From NCBI GenBank assembly GCA_014529385.2, contig CM043950.1:64496935-64560934 (forward strand): a DNA stretch of 64,000 bases, read 5' to 3'. The translations under genes were made by a program, and so were the position numbers. The notes under the pieces were generated by a model. The model was not told the DNA's origin. It saw only the letters and a list, made by a program, of their open reading frames with translations, and did no database searches. Source of the DNA: Adiantum capillus-veneris (lineage: Eukaryota > Streptophyta > Polypodiopsida > Polypodiales > Pteridaceae). Numbering within the stretch: the first letter of the stretch is position 1; every line of letters starts with the position of its first letter. Positions 43,501 to 51,700 of this stretch are shown here, piece after piece.

Positions 43501-44855
43501 ATAAGGCTCGACTTGTTGCAAAGGGTTATGCACAACAAAAAGGCATAGATTATGAAGAGACTTTTGCTCCCACTTGTCGTATGACTACTGTGCGTTTTCT
43601 ATGTGCATTGGCAGCTCATTTTGGTTGGGATGTACATCAATCAGACATTGTTACTGCTTTCTTGAATGGTGACATATTTGAGAAAGTTTATGTAACGCAG
43701 CCTCGCGGTTTTGTCATAAAAGAACAAGAGGACAAAGTGTGCAAATGTAAGAAGGCTTTGTATGGGTTGAAGCAATCTCCTCGTGCTTGGTATGAGAAAG
43801 CTGACACTCATTTGGTTAAACGAGGCTTTCGTAACAATCCAACAGAAAGCACATTGTATGTAAAGCGTGAGGATGATGTATTTCTCATTGTGGTTCTTTA
43901 TGTTGATGATTTGCTGATCACTGGACCAAATGAGAGACATATTGCTGAATTTAAGGCTGATTTGAATGCTACTTTCAAGATGAAAGATTTGGGGCTGTTG
44001 CATCATTACTTGGGTATACAGTTTAAGCAGTGTGATGGTGGTATTGCCTTGTGTCAGAAAAGTTACATAGAGACATTGCTATGTAAGTTTGGACTTGAGG
44101 ATTGCAAACCTATTGCCACTCCCATGGAAACAGGTTTGAAGTTGAGTCTACATGATGCTGGCGATCCTGCTGATGTCACTCTTTACCAAACTGCTGTTGG
44201 CTGCCTCATTTATGTATGCAACACGAGGCCAGATATTCAGTTTGCAGTCTCGCAGGTCAGCAGATTTATGCATAGCCCAGGGTCTAAGCATTGGCAGGCT
44301 GTCAAGAGGATTTTCCGCTACCTTAGTGGCACTTTACATCTTGGCTTGTTTTATCCCAAGGGGGGATCATTGCCGCCAGACTTACATGCTTTTTTGGACT
44401 CAGATTGGGCTGGTTGTTTTGACACGCGAGTGTCCACAAGTGGTTTTTGTTTCATGCTTGGCAGTTCATGTATATCATGGTTGAGCAAGAAGCAACCTAC
44501 TGTGGCCACTTCGAGTTGTGAGGCTGAGTACAGGGCAATCTTCACAGCTACGGTTGAGTGTGTATGGCTCAGACGCCTTATGGCTGACTTGGGTGTTGGA
44601 CAGGACACTGCCAACACTATCCACACTGACAGTCAGAGCACATTGGCAGTTGCGAGGAACCCAGTTTTTCATGCTCGCACAAAGCACATTGAGGTGCATT
44701 ACCACTATGTCAGGGAGAGGCTCTCAGCAGGAGAGATCAGCTTGGCTTATGTGCCAACACAGGACAACCTTGCAGATCTTTTCACAAAGGCATTGTCTCG
44801 TGAGAAGCTTGAAGCTTTCCGCAAAGCTTTGGGCTTACTCCCCTTTGTGGACTGA
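40569..44855 (+). CDS. Copia gag-pol polyprotein, intact
   Basis: One frame of 1,428 residues from ATG 40569 (MADNNNTDVFKMF), matching the start in the sister copy; an in-frame ATG at 40509 would add 20 residues. Order: gag; zinc knuckle CHYCKANDHLIKSC (about residue 285); aspartic protease with FDSGATKHIT (about 370); GAG-pre-integrase with LWHARFGHLN (about 505); integrase with IDDYSRHAW, SDRGGEY and NGVAERKN supplying the D, D and E; reverse transcriptase with YVDDLLI (about 1,115); RNase H with DSDWAG and SSCEAEYRA. Integrase before reverse transcriptase is the copia order. Every catalytic motif is present, with no stop or frameshift. The LTR promoter presumably drives it. The terminal TAG/TGA lies 75 bp before the 3' LTR. 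Confidence 0.96.
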   Translation: MADNNNTDVFKMFAAEDRLDGDNYPMWAYMMQHVLVSKGVWNIVQGIDVRPGSEDVGDVEDVAGLAARIAAVRVVLPTAEQARWDVKDAQAHALIALSVKRTIIPHIRSAKSAKQAWDILAGLYASRNEAKIALLRKELESKIMHEEDDMDTFLASVKDINEQLISAGEVISDSSLVQTVLDPLPDSYQTFASTWRLMTQGNPEVVKFDALCTLLLQESLSRKNRTRQRAVEQAFIASQRKGGNSNAATSYGSAASGKNSVPNASAGSTSSGNSGDKGKKKMRCHYCKANDHLIKSCPKLKAKEAKKKEGGSTANAGSTTNAAIVESSVKGDCDADVDAEWAFSAECTYNPAVHDACLSVVADSHVWYFDSGATKHITSHRELFTSLESVPHGNSVTCANNASYPIQGVGKIVLTAANGSSFTLVDALYVPGIKKNLLSVSALARLGLVVKFVDDRCTVHDLSFGDEIVASGLLCRGLYKLTLYDKCGQNFANAVADSRAISDAKLWHARFGHLNFASLLRLQKSDMVASLPPLEALVKHVCEGCILGKMQRSKFPKDGSVRATCRLQLVHSDVCGPMQTPSLGNYLYFVTFIDDYSRHAWVFPLKAKSKVFMCFKQFLAMAENVSKYTMGTLRSDRGGEYMSHEFNAFLASRGIKHQCTVSYTPQQNGVAERKNRSLTEMARCMVKSQAFQHSFWLEAIMCATYVLNRCPTKALQSITPYEAWHDRKPSIEHMRVFGCLAYALVPQVQRRKLDDKAVKCIFVGYSAESKGYRLYHPQTKRILVSRDVVFVEDSVQPLLSCTRDSNVSSQDIYDTLLPLFSGGNTNVSSNEANVQPMGVSENVLEQPITDADVHDVLDEERAENEQARGMPKWLVHTLRDSKWDAPLSSRTRSGSRHASYASDCYALAVSSLHDVEEPLSFDEAQNSENWIAAMKSEYDALIENDTWTLCDLPPGKKAIGTKWVYKLKRKPDGEIDRHKARLVAKGYAQQKGIDYEETFAPTCRMTTVRFLCALAAHFGWDVHQSDIVTAFLNGDIFEKVYVTQPRGFVIKEQEDKVCKCKKALYGLKQSPRAWYEKADTHLVKRGFRNNPTESTLYVKREDDVFLIVVLYVDDLLITGPNERHIAEFKADLNATFKMKDLGLLHHYLGIQFKQCDGGIALCQKSYIETLLCKFGLEDCKPIATPMETGLKLSLHDAGDPADVTLYQTAVGCLIYVCNTRPDIQFAVSQVSRFMHSPGSKHWQAVKRIFRYLSGTLHLGLFYPKGGSLPPDLHAFLDSDWAGCFDTRVSTSGFCFMLGSSCISWLSKKQPTVATSSCEAEYRAIFTATVECVWLRRLMADLGVGQDTANTIHTDSQSTLAVARNPVFHARTKHIEVHYHYVRERLSAGEISLAYVPTQDNLADLFTKALSREKLEAFRKALGLLPFVD

Positions 44856-44920
44856 TCCTGTCCTCGGGGCATGGCACTTCCCTTTACTCATGTGCCAGCT
44901 CTCGTTCACCGCATCACTCC

Positions 44921-44930
44921 AGGGGGGATT
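44921..44930 (+). other. Polypurine tract of intact copia
   Basis: AGGGGGGATT directly precedes the 3' LTR, where plus-strand DNA synthesis would start. Confidence 0.93.
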
Positions 44931-45157
44931 TGTTACCATATACATGTGGTAGTGATGTGTGTGAACACACTAGGACCGCCGGGGCATTTTTTCCCTCTTT
45001 AGGAGGTTTTTTCCCCCGTGCATTGTATATACGCCCATCACTCTAGGGCTATCTATCTTTCCATAGCACACCAAGTAACACACTCTCTATCGTGTGCCTT
45101 GAGCTTCCTTCGTCTTCTCCAAGCTGTGTGTGTTTCTCTGCAACCCTAATTCCAACA
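44931..45157 (+). repeat. 3' LTR of intact copia
   Basis: 227 bp. Differs from the 5' LTR by one T/C change and one extra GT. Confidence 0.96.
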
Positions 45158-45162
45158 AGAAC

Positions 45163-45849
45163 TTACCTTTGGTGGAATTTGCCTACAATAACAAGATACA
45201 CTCTTCGACGGGGAAGACGCCATTTGAGATTGTTGAAAGTGCTGCAAAGATTCCATCCTTCTTGAGCACGAAAGATTAGATATTTGAAGCGGATGAATAT
45301 TCGCGAGATTTGGATACGGCTTTTGCCAAGGTTCGCGAGACTTTGCAGGAGTCTCAAGAACGACAGAAAAAGGCAGCGGATCGCCATCGTCGCGACTTGA
45401 AATTGAAGGAGGATGATTGGGTGCTCTTACGTTTTGAGAAGGCACACCTAAGAAAGAAAAAGGGAAAGGAGAGGCTTTTTCCAAAGCTGAGTATGCGGTA
45501 CTACGGACCTTTCTAGATCACTCAAAAGATAAATGATGTCTCCTTCCGATTGAAACTGCCAGACACTTGGAGGATTCACAATGCACTGCATGTGAGTCTC
45601 TTGAAATCTGTTAAGGGTGATGTGCCTGAAGATGGGGAGCTTGATGAGCAACCCGAAGTAGGAAAAAACGAGGAGATCCTTGTTCATGAACAGATTTTGG
45701 CACATAACGATACGAAGAAAGGTAAAGTCCGAAGGCGGTTCTTGGTTAAGTTCAAGAACTTTCCTGCATTTGATACGAAGTGGATGGAGGAGGAGGACCT
45801 AGCAGATACTCCTCGGATTGTGAAACTTTACCTCGATGTTTTGGTTTAG
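45163..45849 (+). pseudogene. Gypsy C integrase C-terminus and chromodomain
   Basis: Resumes exactly where the copia cut in (LPLVEFAYNNKIHSSTGKTP). A helical segment follows, then a GPY/F module (MRYYGPF followed by a stop at about 45514), then a chromodomain at about 45680-45840 with RRRFLVKFKNFPAFDTKW and stop at 45847. Chromodomains at the integrase end mark the chromovirus branch and are thought to steer integration to particular chromatin. The chromodomain itself has no internal stop, but two stops interrupt the rest. Confidence 0.9.
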
Positions 45850-46433
45850 CATAGTCTACTCCAAACGGAACCCAGAAATTCAGCTTGGCCAAAGATCTGG
45901 TGCAGTGGGATGCACAAGAGGGGAGTTACTCCGCTCCTTTGTCAACAGATACCTTGATTTTGATACTAAAGTCACTGATGTCTCTTTGAGCTTCAGGGAT
46001 ACTGAGAGCTGACAGTAGTCTGCTGGATGACTTTATGAAATGGAATTCCTCATAATGATACTGATTTGTTCTTGACTTCTTTTGAGTGCAGGAACTGATA
46101 GATGAAATGACTGCAGCATTTTGGTCTAATTAATCTCAAATAGACATGGTTGCAATAAGGGTTAGTCAATCGGACATCGATGAGGTCCCGATTGGACCTA
46201 GATGTGATTGCTAGCTACATTGCCGATAAATCATGGTCTAAGATCCGAATGAATGTTGAATGTCCTGTGATGTCTGGTGATGTCTTGTGATGCCGTGTGA
46301 TGTGACTGTCGATTTTGTAGATGTGCTAGATGTGTGTTCCTAGTACGTAGGTACTAATAGTCAGTGTCTGCTAAGACGGTTTATAGCTTTTGTCGGTTTT
46401 GCAGGCGTAATCGCGATCGATTACAATGCTTTC
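45850..46433 (+). other. 3' untranslated region of gypsy C
   Basis: About 580 bp between the polyprotein stop and polypurine tract. No ORF of note. Near 46264-46305 the phrase GATGTC(T/C)(T/G)GTGATG is repeated a few times. Confidence 0.6.
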
Positions 46434-46443
46434 AAGAGGAGGG
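46434..46443 (+). other. Polypurine tract of gypsy C
   Basis: AAGAGGAGGG, two bases before the LTR start TGTCACAAAG. Confidence 0.85.
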
Positions 46444-46445
46444 TA

Positions 46446-46974
46446 TGTCACAAAGTGATGACGTGGCTACGGACAGCAGAAACCCTAATTTCTGCCAAAA
46501 ACCCTAAAATTCTTGCAAACCCTAATTTTTGCTAAAAACCCTAATTTTCGGAAATCGCGGAGGTGGAAAAAAAATGGTTTTGAGCGACGCAAATCTTGCT
46601 TTTTCTCTACGCAATGAGAAACAGAGAGAGAATGCTTTTGCTTTCAAGTTTTGACTGTCTGTGAGAGAGCGAAAGCAATTGCTTTTGATTTGAAGCTTTT
46701 GGGGCTCTGCTTTTGGCATCCCTTGTAAACATTTAAATAAGTGGTTTGGGCCTTCACTTCTAAGGGCATCTGGACGCAGAGTCTAAGAGTGAAACCCAAG
46801 CCACTCTCTTGTACTTTGAACTGATTAATACAAAAAAAATACCGAAAGGGACGCCAATCTTTGGGGCCAATCGTCGGGCCAGTGCAAATCTATTGTGATC
46901 TGTGAATTGTTTTGAACTGGTTATTTGGTGTTGTCGCGATTGATTCTTGACTTGGAGTTTCCAAGTCTGTTACA
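46446..46974 (+). repeat. 3' LTR of gypsy C
   Basis: 529 bp, TGTCACAAAGTGATGACG to AAGTCTGTTACA. Shares GCATCTGGACGCAGAGTCT and the (C/A)CGA(A/G)AGGG(A/G)CGCCA...TTTGGGGCCAAT block with the LTRs of E, and part of that block with L2. It contains ACCCTAA motifs at 46484-46545. The matching 5' LTR is missing. Confidence 0.87.
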
Positions 46975-48240
46975 GTCACTAGAGGACCATTTGTTGTAGA
47001 AGTATCCTCCATGCCACTACAGGTTTTCACGATGCAAGGATTTCTTCCCTTGTGCAAGAGAGGCATAATAGACTTCGCTCCAAGGCACTATCTATCCCCT
47101 TGTAAGCACACCATGACAACGACAAGAGGTATCCTATGTTTGCTTTTCCCTACACTCAAGTCACACAATCCTACACGCAATGGTAGGTTTTCACCATGCA
47201 AAGATTTCTTCCCTTGTGCAAGAGAGGCGTAATAGACTTCGGTCCAAGGGACTATCTATCCCCTCATAAATGCACCACGATTGCAACAGCCAATACACAA
47301 TGTTTGCTTTTCCCTACACTCAAGGAGAAAACAAGTCTCTTGATACCAATGTCTAATACATTGGAACTGAGAGATTAGGTAGAATCGAGCAATCACACAA
47401 TCAATTATTATGTTGCTAACCTTGCGTTAGTGAATGTAACTTTGCATTATTAATGGTTCCCTTTACGAAGTCAATGGAGAGAATCAAGTCAGATGAGGTA
47501 GAGAAGTAGAGAGAGAGAGAGAGAGAGGACACACAATAGGGCTCCCCACACCGATGTGCTATTTGCTTTAGATTGCATGAATGAATGTATATAGATTCCA
47601 TACCTAAATGCACCACTCAACTGGACTCTAGGATGATTACCAGCGTGGTAATGCATCCCTGGGCCTATTTTGATGTAGCAATGAATGCCGACCCGATGTG
47701 GGTAGCTGAAGGCCACAAGAGGGTGATCTTGAGCTAGCAGCAAAAGCATGATCAGAAGTGCGGCACTGATGGAGCCTGTCATAGAGGATTGGCGGGCCAA
47801 AACAAGAATTTTCATAACCCGGTAGTCACACCAGCTCCCATCCCATACCAAAGAAGTAATACACCTTGTTCCTCAAAAATTCTTGTTTTGCCCTCCATTT
47901 GAAAAGAATGTATTTTCTCACTCTCTGTTCTACTTTTACTCAAAGAGACCCAAGGATAACCTGCCCAAAGACCCTCTGAGGAAAATTTGTCAAACTAAGA
48001 AGATTGCTACCTAGTGTGTTCTGGGTATGTTAGCAACTTTCAGCCACATCTTCTGCATCGAAAGATTCCACGGTCGCTGTCCTCATCTAATCATTAAACC
48101 CAAGATATTATTCGACCTTAGCCAATCCTGTTATTTGTTTAGCTCTTGTTAACTTGCCAAGCCTAAACACAAACGTTCTAAGATGGTCATGACTCTATCA
48201 TCCTTATCAAATCGCTGTGCATAACACAATATAAAAATCA
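46975..48240. other. Intron segment right of element C
   Basis: Apart from the tandem duplication at 47024-47324 there is a TCTCTTGATACCA plus TGTCTAATACA at 47336-47360, resembling a mutated minus-strand primer site with an LTR start, and a short (GA)n run at 47507-47527. No coding sequence is recognised. Confidence 0.4.
47024..47324. repeat. Tandem duplication, about 164-bp period
   Basis: AGGTTTTCAC(G/C)ATGCAA(G/A)GATTTCTTCCCTTGTGC to CTTTTCCCTACACTCAAG occurs at 47024-47161 and again at 47188-47324, with differences such as CTCCAAGGCAC/GTCCAAGGGAC. Confidence 0.93.
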
Positions 48241-48272
48241 ACAACAAACTAAACGTGATAACAAAAGATCAC

Positions 48273-48452
48273 CTCTCTGCGTGCAAGCTCGGCCTTCCAG
48301 GCCGCTTCTCGTTCAGCCACTTCGCGTTCTCTTTCCTCAATGTAGCTCTGCATTTCACGCTCTTTCATAACCCGGTCGTGTAGATCAGCTTCAAGGGCTT
48401 CCTTAAGCTCCTTGATGAACTTTTCGACCACAGCCTTAATACGCAGAGACAT
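48273..48452 (-). CDS. Exon 1 of conserved small coiled-coil protein (N-terminal 60 residues)
   Basis: Starts MSLRIKAVVEKFIKELKEAL and ends WKAELARRE at a GT donor (48272-48271), exactly 60 codons and phase 0. The composition is almost wholly helical and charged, with continuous heptad-like Leu/Val/Ile and Glu/Lys/Arg spacing, so a coiled coil is likely; there is no signal peptide or membrane segment. It joins exon 2 at 28433 to give a 115-residue protein. I recall very similar full-length proteins of about this size, with EREMQSYIEEREREVAEREA, across land plants, but no established function that I can state. An in-frame stop lies nine codons upstream of the ATG, so this start is the first available. 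Confidence 0.9.
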
Positions 48453-48471
48453 GTCTGATGATGTAAAAATG

Positions 48472-48492
48472 CTAGCATGCTACGCAGAGCAT
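48472..48492 (-). promoter_or_regulatory. Short upstream ORF before the coiled-coil gene
   Basis: A six-codon frame (ATG complementary to 48490-48492, stop at 48472-48474) ends 19 bases before the main start codon, in a different frame. If this stretch is in the 5' UTR it could lower translation of the main frame. Confidence 0.3.
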
Positions 48493-48582
48493 CTGCGAGG
48501 GAAACCTAATGGCAACACAGAGGAAAACACATGGCAAAGCTCGTTGCTTCGGTCAGACAATTGGAGGCACTGCAAGATCTGC

Positions 48583-48699
48583 CACGTGAACCCTAGATGT
48601 CCCTGGGTGCAACCCTTGATAACAGCAAACCAGCTCGAAGGCTACCGCCGTTGTAGAGGCAGCCTTATGCGTGGAGCTCCACGAAATTGTGGCCACGTG
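48583..48699 (-). promoter_or_regulatory. Two G-box motifs upstream of the coiled-coil gene
   Basis: CACGTG occurs at 48583-48588 and 48694-48699, both in ACGTGGC-type context on one strand, 130-250 bp before the start codon and in a locally GC-richer stretch. G-boxes bind bZIP and bHLH factors in plants. No TATA box was identified with confidence, and the transcription start is unknown. Confidence 0.45.
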
Positions 48700-48719
48700 T
48701 AACCTCTTGTGGTATAGCA

Positions 48720-51700
48720 TTCTCTATGCAATTATTTATTATTTATTATTGTCATTGCCTTGACACAGGAATAATGATTATTTTGACTTAAATTAAATGC
48801 TCTTGCCAAAGGATCGGTGAATTGGGTGCAACTATCCCCAAAGGCCTCTTTCAAATTTCAATTGTACCAATTCTCTCGTCTCTCTCAAGAGAACCATGAT
48901 TAACTTTTTTTACCACTCTTTCACGTACTGGAATTTTAATTTGAAAATTCAATAGGTGATACCCATTTTTGAATATAAAATTGAAAGGAGAATCTTTCGA
49001 GATTCTATGCACGTGCTTAATTTTGAAAGAGTCGAAAGAAATTCTCCCTCTCTTTCTCATGGTGTTTTCTCAATTTTTGTGGTTGATGAACAGATGTGAA
49101 GTGAAGCTCTCTCTGTCTCCTGCTAGAATTAGAAGAAAGTGTCTCTCCCTCTCATTTGTCTGCATGCAAACCACGTATGTCAAAAGATCTTGTTTGGCGA
49201 TGCATACGAAAGTGATTGTGGGGGGATCGTTGCACAAGGGGGAAGGGAGACAATGGTGAAAGGGTATACGTTGATGGAACGGAGGCGAGGGGAGTTGGGT
49301 GAGGCCAGGAGGATGAGGATAAGGGAAGCAACCACCATTTAGTCCAGATGGGGAGAAGGAACAGGATGAGGAGATAGGAGGGTCGGAAAAGGAGGGAATC
49401 GAGGTATGTCATGTAATGACAACCTGCCAAAGGCAGTTACGCTATGCAGAGGACTCCACATAAAGCGAAAGGAAGCCAAGTGAATGGAGAATCTCACGAA
49501 GTATTGATCCTTTTAAAAGTTGCACAAGTAGGCATGCTAGTAGTGAATTAAAAAATGAAAAACCTTTCAAAACACCCACAATGCAAAAGTGAAGGGTGAT
49601 AATGTAGAAAATGAAAATCCCTCTCACATTGGAAAGCCAGTTGCCATTGTACTCTTCTTATCAACAATATCAAGAGGTTAGGTAGCGTGCATGCAATGTA
49701 TATATACCTTTTTACATTCCATTTCCTTTAGCAATACTGGTCCACACCGGCCTAATAGCCATTCTATCCCGCTCCCACCTACTAGCTAGCTACTAGTATA
49801 TACAACAGTGAGAGATGATCTTTCAACCTACGCCCAGTGGCTCTGTCAAAGTGTATGCATGCAACTTTATCAACTCTAGTGATAACCAACATATGTGCAT
49901 CGCTACTAGAGCCTACATGCATCTTGTAGGTATCTTGTAATAACTTGCATAGCTCCACCATGTATCATGCTAGTGTCAGTCATTGCATGACTAACAATCC
50001 CAATTGCAAAAGCTCATATTGCAACTGCTATGTCGGGTCTTAACACTAGAAGGTCATACATGAGAGTCTCAAACACTGCTGATACTTGTGTGATCTTCAC
50101 TAACCAGAACGTCTCAATACTATCTGCATCATATGCATCATCAAGAGAAGTTGTGTATAGATGTGTCAACTCTCGGGTATTCATCACCTCCCCCCATCCA
50201 TAGGAACTATATCCAAACATCCTGACATAACCACGATAGCCTCTATCATGAGCATATCAAAAAGTTCCAAATCAATCATCTTTTCATTGTACATGATGAC
50301 TCATCATATTATGACTCACTAGAGCAATGTTGCTCTACCCCTGTATCCACAGACATAGCATGCATAGTTGGCTCTACATGCAATGTCTAAGCATCATGGA
50401 GCTCATCTGCAAAAGAGACGTCTCGTCTCTTGCTCTCTACATGTCTGCAATGGAATAGAGACATGTTAAACATGCAATAGGTATACGATGCCACTCCTAT
50501 CACCTCTCGCAATCACTAATGAACCCCAATGCATCTAAAAAGATGCTCTCCAAGCAGTGCATGGCATCCACTGTCTCTGAGGTATCTCATTGAGATAAAG
50601 CTTTGTTTTAGCTTAGGAACACAACGCATATGACGTAGAGTATAAGATGCACCATTAGGCAATGACGAACAAACATCTCATGCACCAACAATGTCATATG
50701 TTCAACCATGCACACAACACAGTCTCCCACTATATATTAAACCAATTGCCACATGGTGTGATATGGAGAGGAGTGTTGTCATCTAGCAACCATCATGAAG
50801 AAAGTATGTCCAAAGACATCAAGTAGGTTGGAGGTAAACTAGAGGCAAACTTGATGACACCATCATTGGCATACTCAGTCACTGCAATCATCTCTCTGAT
50901 TGGCATCATCATCAAATTTCCATCACACATATGTCTCCTTTGTTGCGTTATACACCTAAAGCAATGACATCTAATGTATCATGTATGATCACAATTAGAA
51001 CATCTCAAATGTCGACGTAAATGAGATCTTCATCTCTCATGAGTCATCAATGTAGACCCATAAATGTCATACATATCAAATATCAAAGTGAGTGTCTAGA
51101 TTAATGACCGCATATGTCTCAAAGTGGGAGAACAACTCAACCCCCACATCAATGTAGACTCATAATGTCATACATATTGAATATCAAAGCGAGTGTCTAG
51201 ATTAATGATCGAGTATGTCTCAAAGTGGGAGAACAACTTCCCCCACATCAAAGAAACATTCATACACCAAATCGCATGAAAGTATGCATCAACGTGATTC
51301 CCAATGCAAGAATTGTAGCAAGCACAATACACAAAAAATTGCATGTGTATAAAAACTGCAAGCATAAACCAAAGCCATTTGCTTTGTGGATGAACTGCTC
51401 TCAAAAGAGCACATAAGCATTCAAAATTGCACAACACATAAAACTATGCCTAACCATAGAGCAATCATAATACTCTATGCATCCCACACAAGTGTAAATA
51501 TGCTACAAAGTGTGAAAACTACAATTAGATGAAACATGTAACCCGTCCTTGTAAAAACCTATGTGTAATAGCACCCCTAGAAAGCAATCTACAAGCCAAT
51601 ATGTGGCTAGCCATAATATCAAAAACTTAGTCTCTCAACCGCACATAGCATACATCAAAGGCCAAAAACACACATGACTGCAAAACTTAATGGAGATTTT

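Larger units (their letters stand above)
39982..45157 (+). mobile_element. Intact young Ty1/copia LTR retrotransposon, nested in gypsy C
   Basis: 5,176 bp between perfect AGAAC duplications (39977-39981 and 45158-45162). The LTRs of 225 and 227 bp differ by one substitution and a 2-bp indel, so the insertion is very recent. Primer site, polypurine tract and one uninterrupted gag-pol frame are all present. It interrupts the integrase of gypsy C. It is a close relative of the decayed copy at 10483-14659, which lies in the opposite orientation. All parts needed for an autonomous element are visible; whether it is expressed cannot be told from sequence. Confidence 0.97.
30570..46974 (+). mobile_element. 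Ty3/gypsy element C (chromovirus), 5'-truncated, hosting four later insertions
   Basis: Coding similarity to gag begins abruptly near 30574, with no 5' LTR, primer site or gag start before it. Protease, reverse transcriptase, RNase H, integrase and chromodomain follow in gypsy order, ending with a polypurine tract (46434-46443) and a 529-bp 3' LTR (46446-46974). The coding line is cut at 30704/34069 by element E, at 35446/37312 by solo LTR L1 (with L2 inside it) and at 39981/45163 by the intact copia. Removing these restores continuous domain order. A reverse transcriptase-RNase H block is duplicated in tandem. Its LTR is related to those of E and L2. Confidence 0.9.
28434..48272 (-). other. 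Predicted 19,839-bp intron filled with nested retrotransposons
   Basis: The donor (GAG|GTGATC on the minus strand at 48272) and acceptor (TTGCAG at 28434) are canonical GT-AG and preserve the frame. The intron contains truncated gypsy C with E, L1/L2 and an intact copia element nested in it, plus microsatellites and tandem duplications. The transposon order means the intron grew stepwise. If the two exons are not joined in RNA, each would be an orphan fragment, which is less likely given perfect phase and sequence continuity with the family. Confidence 0.8.
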
